This document shows, piece after piece, positions 1 through 4,988 of a stretch of DNA of 6,920 bases. Numbering within the stretch: the first letter of the stretch is position 1; every line of letters begins with the position of its first letter. The notes below the pieces were generated by a model. It was not told the DNA's origin and ran no database searches. It worked only from the letters and a program-made list of their open reading frames with translations. Source of the DNA: Candidatus Altimarinota bacterium (GTDB taxonomy: Bacteria > Patescibacteriota > Gracilibacteria > BD1-5 > UBA6164); assembly GCA_027066255.1 (NCBI GenBank), contig JAMOOA010000163.1:1-6920 (forward strand), given 5' to 3'. The translations under genes were made by a program, and so were the position numbers.

Positions 1-31
1 CTTGCCCTTTTTTTCTTCTTTCTTCTTTCAT
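1..31 (-). CDS. Possible 5' end of a divergent gene cut by the window edge
   Basis: Reading leftward from an ATG at 31-29 gives an open stretch MKEERRKKGQ that runs off the window. A lysine/arginine-rich start would suit a small basic protein, and the AT-rich DNA at 32-66 could hold a divergent promoter (TTGTTA at 61-66 and TATAAA at 37-42, minus strand). Only ten codons are visible, there is no Shine-Dalgarno sequence, and a polypurine tract gives such residues by chance, so this is a weak suggestion. The function cannot be judged. Confidence 0.2.
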   Translation of the reverse strand, partial: MKEERRKKGQ

Positions 32-77
32 ATGTTTTTATAAAAATATAGACACTATACTAACAACTATTTTAAAT

Positions 78-104
78 TTGACAAAAAATAATTTTAGATA
101 CAAT
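78..104 (+). promoter_or_regulatory. Candidate sigma70-type promoter of rpsU
   Basis: A perfect -35 box TTGACA (78-83) is followed after 15 bp by TACAAT (99-104). Transcription would begin near 111, giving a leader of about 40 nt with the ribosome binding site near its end. The spacer is slightly short, but the box match is the best in the window. The octamer TTTAGATA occurs at 93-100, touching the -10 box, and again at 113-120. Confidence 0.6.
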
Positions 105-133
105 TGGCATACTTTAGATATTTTTAGTCTGTT

Positions 134-140
134 AAGGAGA
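134..140 (+). promoter_or_regulatory. Strong Shine-Dalgarno site of rpsU
   Basis: AAGGAGA lies nine bases before the ATG at 150, an ideal ribosome binding site. It is unusual here because none of the other nine recognisable genes has a comparable motif at the right distance. It fixes the rpsU start. Confidence 0.85.
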
Positions 141-149
141 TAGAAAAAC

Positions 150-350
150 ATGATATACGCAACAAAAAAAGATGGAGAATCAAACGAGAAACTCGTTTTA
201 AGATATAAGAAGCTTTTTTTTCAGTCTCGTCTCATTACGAAACTTAAAAAAGAAAGATATGCAATTCCAAAAATTAAGAAAAGAAAGAAGAGAGAAATGG
301 CAATTGTGAGAACACATTATAGAATGCTTAATTCAAAAGTGTACTTCTAA
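150..350 (+). CDS. rpsU: Small ribosomal subunit protein bS21
   Basis: This 66-residue, very basic protein matches bS21, which sits on the 30S platform next to the 3' end of 16S rRNA and affects initiation. The N-terminal KDGE segment followed by LVLRYKK resembles the usual start of the family, and the lysine/arginine-rich second helix (KIKKRKKRE, about residues 41-49) matches its RNA-binding part. Length is normal for the family. The start is fixed by the AAGGAGA motif nine bases upstream. It contains no TGA codon and ends in TAA. It appears to be monocistronic: a promoter lies at 78-104 and a hairpin terminator begins ten bases after the stop. The strong ribosome binding site, unique in this window, hints at autoregulation by bS21, an inference by analogy with Bacteroidota. 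Confidence 0.88.
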   Translation: MIYATKKDGESNEKLVLRYKKLFFQSRLITKLKKERYAIPKIKKRKKREMAIVRTHYRMLNSKVYF

Positions 351-359
351 TCAATTTAT

Positions 360-394
360 AAAAAATCCCTCCAGTAATGGTAGGGATTTTTTAT
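360..394 (+). terminator. Intrinsic terminator of rpsU
   Basis: An 11-bp A/T-ended stem (360-370 pairing with 382-392) carries an inner CCA/TGG pairing around a GTAA loop, with one bulged T at 381, and runs into a T tract. It sits directly after the rpsU stop, as expected for a Rho-independent terminator. Confidence 0.85.
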
Positions 395-421
395 TGCTTC
401 TTTTTTCAATCCCGGTACTAT
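394..421 (+). promoter_or_regulatory. Weak candidate promoter of the U32-family gene
   Basis: TTGCTT (394-399) and TACTAT (416-421) are separated by 16 bp and lie between the rpsU terminator and the ATG at 449. The expected transcript would have a leader of about 20 nt without a Shine-Dalgarno sequence. Such boxes are frequent in AT-rich DNA, so this is tentative. Confidence 0.3.
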
Positions 422-448
422 TTTCTATATCTACTTACACATAGTTTC

Positions 449-1822
449 ATGTTTAAAAAAATAGTTGGTTTGTGATTTTCCTCTAAAGGAAAAAACAAAA
501 AAGACGTTAAGAAATATATTGATAATCTGGTTGAATCAGGAGCAGGGGAGTTTTTTACTGGATACAATCCAACTTATTGGTCAGATAAGTTTGGTTTTGA
601 AGTTAGTCCAAATGGGAGATTTGCTGAACATGAGCAGATTACAGACATAGAAACGCTCAAGGAAGTGATAGAAGTGGTACATTTGCATAGCCTTGAGATA
701 TTTGCAAACCTCAATGCGTGGTACTATACGGATGAAACCTTTCCTCTTATATTGAGAATGATAGAAGAGTTTGAGAAACTTTGAATAGATGGAATTATCT
801 GTGGAAACATAGGAATACTGGAACATCTCAAAAAGGTCTGATATAAAGGTAAGATCAATATATCTACAATACTAGCAGTATATAACTCTGAGGCAATACG
901 TTTTCTTCTTGAGAACTATGATATCAATAAGATTATCTTGAGTCGTGAAGTCACCTTGAAGGAGATAGAGTATCTCGTCACAACTTTTCCTGATACAGAT
1001 TTTGAAGTATTTGGAGAAGGAGATTTTTGTCGTTATAACAATGGGTTGTGTTATGCTGAACATAAATATTGAGCAAAAGATATCTGTACTATAGTTGTCA
1101 ATGACTTAGTGTATAAGAAACGTTTTCGTGCCGACTTCAAAAGAATTCTTTCAGATGAATCAGGAGACAATCTCTCAAAGGTAGAGATGTTTGATGATGA
1201 CTATGAAGATGTATTTGAGAAAATAGGAAATACCCTTGAGAAGCTTACATTAGAACTTGGGGAAGTATCGGAACTTCAAGAACAACTCTTAAAATTGCTC
1301 TATACCTCTCGTACTCGCATAGATCTCTTTTTCGATGGAATGAAGCCTATGACGGATGAGAAAAATAAAAGAATACTAATTTTTCTCAAAGGGCTCAAGT
1401 ACATACTCGAAAACATAGAAGATATCCCAGAAGATAGGAAACAAGCATTAGAAAAACTCAAAATAGAGATGACAAACTCTATCCAAAACTGAATACAACA
1501 TCTTAAGAAATCTATACAATTAAAATGATGACTCCCAAAGCTTGTAGCTCAGGAGCTTGCGAGTTTTTATGCAAAAGGAGATAATCTCAATCTCTATAGT
1601 TACCTTTTCTTCTCACGTTTCCCCAATATCAATACAGTAAAGTTTCCCACTCGTGGCAGAGATTATGGAGAAAAAATAAAGCTTATCGAAGAGACTCTTC
1701 AAAAAGGCAAAATAAAACCCGAGTTAATCGATAGAGGAATTAGTATGGAACGTACACACTATGATCTCACCTATCTCTTTGGAGATAAACTTTGGTTTCG
1801 CAAATTGTTAGAGAATAATTAA
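449..1822 (+). CDS. Peptidase U32-family protein with atypical C-terminal half
   Basis: Read with TGA as glycine, this is one 457-residue protein with seven TGA codons (473, 782, 839, 1070, 1490, 1526, 1529). Residues about 25-205 follow the U32 fold: a GAGEFFTGYN strand where other members have GADAVYLG, FANLNAWYY, GIDGIICGNIGIL, a STILAVYNSEAIRFL segment and ILSREVTLKEI. U32 proteins include UbiU/UbiV, RlhA-like RNA hydroxylation enzymes and YhbU/V; many bind a 4Fe-4S cluster. Here C194-x6-C201 copies the usual first pair and C213 may be a third ligand. No cysteine follows; the only other is C118. Residues 214-457 are mostly predicted helix, rich in Glu/Lys, and I do not recognise them. The start ATG at 449 has no Shine-Dalgarno site but is the first in-frame ATG before the conserved domain. 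The substrate is unknown, and the old name peptidase need not mean proteolysis. Confidence 0.8.
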
Positions 1823-1852
1823 AAAAAAGAAGCTGAAAAGCTTCTTTTTTTT
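1821..1852. terminator. Bidirectional terminator between the U32 gene and rpmG
   Basis: A perfect 14-bp inverted repeat (1821-1834 with 1839-1852) with a GAAA loop is flanked by A8 on one side and T8 on the other, so it reads as a terminator on both strands. It overlaps the last two bases of the U32 stop codon and lies 15 bp beyond the rpmG stop on the minus strand, serving both converging genes. Confidence 0.9.
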
Positions 1853-1867
1853 AATATCAATTAGAAC

Positions 1868-2059
1868 TTACCCTCTTTTAATTTCTTTCATTTTGAGGAC
1901 TTCGTGTTTTCTTGTCTTTGGATTGTACTTCCTAAGACTTGGCCCTTTTTTCCCAGTTCCTGAAGTTTCAAACTTTCTTTTGTTGATGTTTGTTGTGTGC
2001 ACCATATTCCCAGTTTCTGTCGAGTAGAATGCTACATATGTTCTTTTTCCTTTTGCCAT
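1868..2059 (-). CDS. rpmG: Large ribosomal subunit protein bL33
   Basis: This 63-residue basic protein begins MAKGKR and has the bL33 landmarks: a GNMVHTTNINKRK strand where other members have Y-T-x-KNKR, then SLRKYNPKTRKHEV, which matches the family's L-x-L-KKYDP-x-x-R-x-H-V segment. bL33 lies on the 50S subunit near the tRNA exit site. It has no cysteines, so it is the zinc-free type. It is slightly longer than the usual 50-55 residues, with a few extra residues around GTGKKG. It contains no TGA codon and stops at TAA. It is the third gene of a minus-strand run, 62 bp after sanA, and a candidate promoter in that gap could transcribe it alone. There is no clear Shine-Dalgarno site. Confidence 0.88.
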   Translation of the reverse strand: MAKGKRTYVAFYSTETGNMVHTTNINKRKFETSGTGKKGPSLRKYNPKTRKHEVLKMKEIKRG

Positions 2060-2089
2060 AATCGTTCAATATATAATAAATGCGTGAGA

Positions 2090-2117
2090 AGTATATAAGT
2101 ATTTCGAGAAATGCAAA
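2090..2117 (-). promoter_or_regulatory. Candidate promoter of rpmG
   Basis: On the minus strand TTTGCA (2117-2112) and TATACT (2095-2090) are spaced by 16 bp in the gap between the sanA stop and the rpmG start. The spacer contains a short inverted repeat, ATTTC-2-GAAAT (2101-2112). The fit is reasonable but not proof; co-transcription from frr is also possible because no terminator is seen in the gap. Confidence 0.4.
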
Positions 2118-2121
2118 ATTT

Positions 2122-2769
2122 TTAATCTATTTTTATAATCTCTCCCAAGAACTTTGGTTGCACTCAGAATAATAAATCAATAAACACTTTTCCTCTTGCA
2201 AAAACTTCACGAATCCTCACACGAAAACTTCTTTTTAAACGAACATCCTGGGCATTGTATCAGATAGCTTCAATTCAATTTTTTCTTGCTATATATACAG
2301 CTCTAGAAGTGTGGAACTTTTGAGAAATAATAGTGAATTGTGCTTGTTCAAATATTTCTCTTGCCCTAATAACAGAATCAAGGGTTCGGAAACCTGCATA
2401 GTCGAGGAATATTCTTTCTTCAGGGATTCACTCCTTTATAAGTGTCTGTTGCATGTCAGTTGCTTCATCATATCCTTCAGTACTATTATCTCCGCTCACG
2501 AGTACAGAGTCTATTTTTCATGCATTGTAGAGTTTTACCGTAGCATCTATACGATAAACATAGAAGAGATTGTAATACCTCTTACTTTCAATGTATTTAC
2601 TAGTTCAGAGTAAGAGTCCAACTTTATTGTAAGGGATTTCATTAAGAGAACTATATAGGTACCTTTCTGAAAAAGTGTCTATGTGAGATGAATAGAAAAA
2701 TAGTAAAGGAATAATAATAAAACCCCCTACAATAGAGGCTTTTATTCATAGAACAATTATATCCTTCAT
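2122..2769 (-). CDS. sanA: SanA/YdcF-family DUF218 envelope protein
   Basis: With TGA read as glycine this is a complete 215-residue protein; under the standard code no long frame exists here. It has seven TGA codons (Gly 8, 55, 84, 114, 165, 170, 202), most on conserved SanA glycines. An N-terminal membrane anchor (about 5-27) is followed by the DUF218 domain: GLLLGTSK (51-58), YRIDATVKLYNAGKI, the SGDN motif (92-95), GIPEERIFLDYAGFRTLDS (114-132) and IISQKFHTSRA (148-157). SanA of E. coli is an inner-membrane protein tied to envelope barrier function and vancomycin exclusion; its chemistry is not settled. The start overlaps the frr stop by one base (TAATG), which implies translational coupling, and no Shine-Dalgarno site is present. 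Family assignment is secure; the exact role here is inferred. Confidence 0.88.
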
Positions 2770-3314
2770 TATACTTTCATTACATCAGTTTCTTTTGTCC
2801 TTCCTTCATCATCGATTTTTTTGTTAGCATTATCAATTATTTTTTGAACACTATCCATCATTTCTCTTGATTCATCTTCACTGATCTCTTTTTCGGTTTC
2901 TTGTCTTTTTATAGCTTTATTTGCGTCTCAACGAACATTTCTAATAGAAACTTTTGCATCTTCTACAAACTTCTTCACAACTTTTACTGTTTCTATTCTT
3001 CTTTCTTCAGTGAGAGGAGGAACTTTAATCATAATACCTTCAGAAGTTGTTTGAGGGTTGAGACCTATTCCAGCGTCACTTATTGCTTTTGCAATAGGAT
3101 GAATAAGATCTTTATCCCAAGGAGCGATAGAGAGGGTTTGTGAATCCATGAGGCTTACAGAGGCACAATTCTTGAGTGGTTGCATACTTCCATATTGTTC
3201 TACAAGGACTCCTTCTATTAGAGCAGGATTTGCTCTTCCCATTTGTATTTTGGAGAGCTCGCTTGTAAAGTGATGAAGTGCTTTCTCTATTGCTTGAGTA
3301 GTGTTTTGTAACAT
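2769..3314 (-). CDS. frr: Ribosome recycling factor
   Basis: This 181-residue protein (about 185 is usual) is RRF, which with EF-G splits the post-termination 70S ribosome. Domain I and II landmarks are all visible: SKIQMGRANPALIEG, QYGSMQPLKNCASVS, GIGLNPQT, PPLTEERR, then RNVRGDAN and KEISEDESR of the long helices. One TGA (2928-2930) is read as Gly129; without recoding the protein would lose its last 53 residues, including the third helix. The Arg just before it aligns with E. coli Arg132, and Gly129 takes the place of E. coli Arg133. The gene ends in TAA, overlapping the sanA ATG by one base. The ATG start has no Shine-Dalgarno site but matches the family N-terminus. It is the first gene of the frr-sanA-rpmG run. 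Confidence 0.95.
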
Positions 3315-3343
3315 GATTTTTATAGGTTAATAATATACAGGAG

Positions 3344-3372
3344 ATTATAATTTCACTTCCTGTAAAAGCAAA
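3344..3372 (-). promoter_or_regulatory. Candidate promoter of the frr-sanA run
   Basis: A perfect -10 hexamer TATAAT occurs on the minus strand at 3349-3344, about 30 bp before the frr ATG. The 17-bp-spaced -35 region (3372-3367, TTTGCT) is a poor match. It lies back to back with the candidate ABC-gene promoter, as expected for a divergent intergenic region. Confidence 0.4.
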
Positions 3373-3378
3373 TTTTCC

Positions 3379-3406
3379 TTTACAAAGGAGGCTATTTTTA
3401 TACAAT
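3379..3406 (+). promoter_or_regulatory. Candidate promoter of the ABC ATPase gene
   Basis: TTTACA (3379-3384) and TACAAT (3401-3406) are separated by 16 bp. Transcription would begin near 3413, leaving a leader of about 18 nt before the ATG at 3431 with no Shine-Dalgarno site. The AAAGGAGG string at 3384-3391 lies in the spacer, about 40 nt before the start codon, and so would not be transcribed. Confidence 0.5.
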
Positions 3407-3430
3407 ATTTTTGATTTTATAAAAAATATT

Positions 3431-4162
3431 ATGAGCATACTCGAAGTAACACATGTCACGAAGTTTCTCTGAGGAAAGAAAATACTCAGAGACGTCAGTT
3501 TTACAGTTGAAAAAGGAGAAATTTATGGATTTCTTTGACCAAATGGTGCAGGAAAGACAACAACGATGAAATGTATTATGGGGCTTATAGAACCAGAAGA
3601 AGGGGAGATAGATGTTTTGGGTTATAAGGGGCTTACTCTCGAGGCAAGAAAAATGGTTGGATTTATGCCAGAGAATACTTATCTCTATAAACACCTTACT
3701 GGAAGGGAATTTCTTGAGTTTAACGGAAAGTTTTTTGATTTGTCGAAGGAACAGCTTACAAAGAAAATAGACGAGCTTTTACAAAGAGTGGATCTTGTAG
3801 AGTCAGCTGATAATTACCTCAAGAGCTATTCAAAATGAATGCTTCAAAGAGTAGGGCTAGCTCAATCTATTATTAATTCTCCAGAACTTCTCTTTCTTGA
3901 TGAGCCTATGAGTGGACTCGATCCTATTGGACGTAAGATGGTCAAGGATCTCTTAGTATCTCTCAGAGACGAAGGAACAACTATCTTTTTCAACACACAT
4001 ATCCTCTCAGATGTTGAAAACATCTGTGATAAAATTAGCATTATCAACAATGGGGAGCTTATAGTAGAATCCCGGCCTATCAAAAAACTCAAGATTCCTC
4101 TTGAGGATTATTTTGTAGAGAAGGTGGAAGAGCATAACAAGAAAGAAGGTACCTCTAAATAA
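3431..4162 (+). CDS. ABC transporter ATP-binding protein (ABC-2/CcmA type)
   Basis: This 243-residue nucleotide-binding domain is complete once TGA is read as glycine (3470, 3536, 3836). Motifs in order: Walker A GPNGAGKT (36-43, first Gly by TGA), Q-loop region [14 protein letters not shown] with Glu-Asn where many have Gln, signature YSKGM (133-137, Gly136 by TGA, replacing LSGGQ), Walker B LLFLDEP with D157/E158, D-loop SGLDP, and H-loop His190 (NTHIL). It resembles ATPases of ABC-2 exporters (CcmA/NosF-like) involved in export of lipids, polysaccharides or drugs, or in gliding and nitrous-oxide systems. The substrate cannot be told. No permease is next to it: the following gene faces the other way and encodes a 95-residue protein. 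The start is the ATG closest to the conserved [10 protein letters not shown] strand. Confidence 0.93.
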
Positions 4163-4195
4163 TAAAAAAGAGTCTTTTAGGATTCTTTTTTATTA
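4160..4195. terminator. Bidirectional terminator between the ABC gene and the small membrane-protein gene
   Basis: A 15-bp stem (4160-4174 with 4181-4195, one G-T pair) with a six-base loop is A-rich on the left arm and T-rich on the right. It contains the TAA of the ABC gene and, on the other strand, the TAA of the converging gene (4193-4195), so one hairpin appears to end both transcripts. Confidence 0.85.
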
Positions 4196-4480
4196 TCATA
4201 TAAAACTTACTACAAAGAATAGGATAATTCCTCAGAGAACTATAATCGATGCGAGAAGAGGAGAGGTAAGTCTATATTTTTCCTCTTTCCAGAGGATACA
4301 TGAGTACCCTCATAAGCCAAAGACTGCAAGCATTGCAGGAATAGTGAAAAGTTCGATGAATACCTGCAAGAGAGTAGAAGTGTATTGAAATATATCCATC
4401 GTTACAAGTATTCAAAAATATAGCGCTAAGCCAATACTTATACCAAGGATAAGATACGTATTATTTTTTAGGATATTCAT
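4193..4480 (-). CDS. Small three-helix membrane protein of unknown function
   Basis: This 95-residue protein is visible only with TGA as glycine; it has four TGA codons (Gly 23, 57, 83 and the last residue 95). Three hydrophobic stretches at about residues 9-27, 36-62 and 74-93 look like membrane helices, with a short charged loop KEEKYR (65-70) between the second and third. I do not recognise the family. Its glycine pattern (LGG twice) suits packed helices. The last sense codon is TGA followed at once by TAA, so the original stop may have been one base triplet earlier. It starts at ATG 4480-4478, without a Shine-Dalgarno site, and is divergent from padR across a 151-bp regulatory region, so it may be under PadR control. 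Confidence 0.65.
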
Positions 4481-4631
4481 ACAATAGTGTTTAGGAAAGT
4501 ATTCTACATATATCAGAACGATTTCTAGTATACTAAGTGACAGGAATATAAATACTGAAATATATAGTTATGTCAATATGATTTATAACAAGTACCTTGT
4601 AATACATAGTACTATAAATATAGTCATATTT
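4481..4631. promoter_or_regulatory. Divergent regulatory region with palindromes upstream of padR
   Basis: The gap between the small membrane-protein gene and padR holds three short perfect inverted repeats: TAGTATACTA (4526-4535), ACAAG-TAC-CTTGT (4588-4600) and ATAGTACTAT (4606-4615). The first and third share the half-site TAGTA and could be operators for the PadR protein encoded next door. A perfect minus-strand TTGACA (4576-4571) could be the -35 box of the leftward gene, though no well-spaced -10 box is clear. For padR, TTGTAA (4598-4603) and TATAGT (4619-4624) with a 15-bp spacer would give a nearly leaderless transcript. Confidence 0.4.
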
Positions 4632-4988
4632 ATGAAAAAAACAAATAATACTGATATCCTGAAAACGCAGACCCAGATGAGGAAAGGGGTTCTTGGTTTT
4701 GCTGTGCTCTTGAGCATCAAAAAAGACAAGTCCTATGCAGCAACTATCCTCAGTGATTTGAAAAACGCTGATTTGATAGTAGTAGAAGGGACATTGTACC
4801 CGATTTTGAGTCGTTTCAAAAAAGAATGACTCCTTGATTATATTTGGGAAGAGTCCAAATCCTGACCACCAAGGAAGTATTATACTCTTACCAAGAGTGG
4901 GGAAGAAGCACTCCAATTGTTTACTGATACTTGGGATAATCTCAGCACATCTATTATTAACTTACAAAAGAAATCATGAAAAAAGTAG
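4632..4988 (+). CDS. PadR-family transcriptional regulator
   Basis: This 118-residue winged-helix protein is a short PadR-family member, which act as dimeric repressors and often autoregulate. Residues 15-23 (QMRKGVLGF) open the domain; YAATILSDL and LIVVEGTLYPILSRF (48-62) form the recognition region, and SGPPRKYYTLT (77-87) is the wing, closely matching the family. TGA codons at 4827 and 4863 give Gly66 and Gly78, both conserved positions. I chose ATG 4632 because family members start about 15 residues before QMRKG; an in-frame ATG at 4578 would add 18 residues with no family match. With TGA as glycine the frame passes the TGA at 4977 and ends at TAG (4986-4988), overlapping the next gene by 13 bases. 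The overlap implies coupling with the PspC-like protein, a pairing also seen in Bacteroidota. Confidence 0.88.

Noticed and set aside
581..1063. Two minus-strand frames inside the U32 gene
   Set aside because: They are shadows of a gene with clear family motifs on the plus strand.
2311..2613. Plus-strand 100-residue frame
   Set aside because: It is antisense to the sanA-like gene, whose minus-strand product has strong family motifs; the plus-strand product matches nothing.
2901..3143. Plus-strand 80-residue frame
   Set aside because: It is the antisense shadow of frr.
3384..3391. AAAGGAGG as the ribosome binding site of the ABC gene
   Set aside because: It lies about 40 bases before the ATG, no start codon follows at the right distance in frame, and it sits in the spacer of a likely promoter.
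3536..3538. TGA as tryptophan (code 4) or selenocysteine
   Set aside because: TGA falls on invariant glycines such as the Walker A first residue, Trp is encoded by TGG in the same genes, and TGA is far too frequent for selenocysteine, with no hairpin element seen after it.
4533..4916. Minus-strand 127-residue frame
   Set aside because: It is antisense to padR and its promoter region, with low-complexity aromatic residues and no family match.
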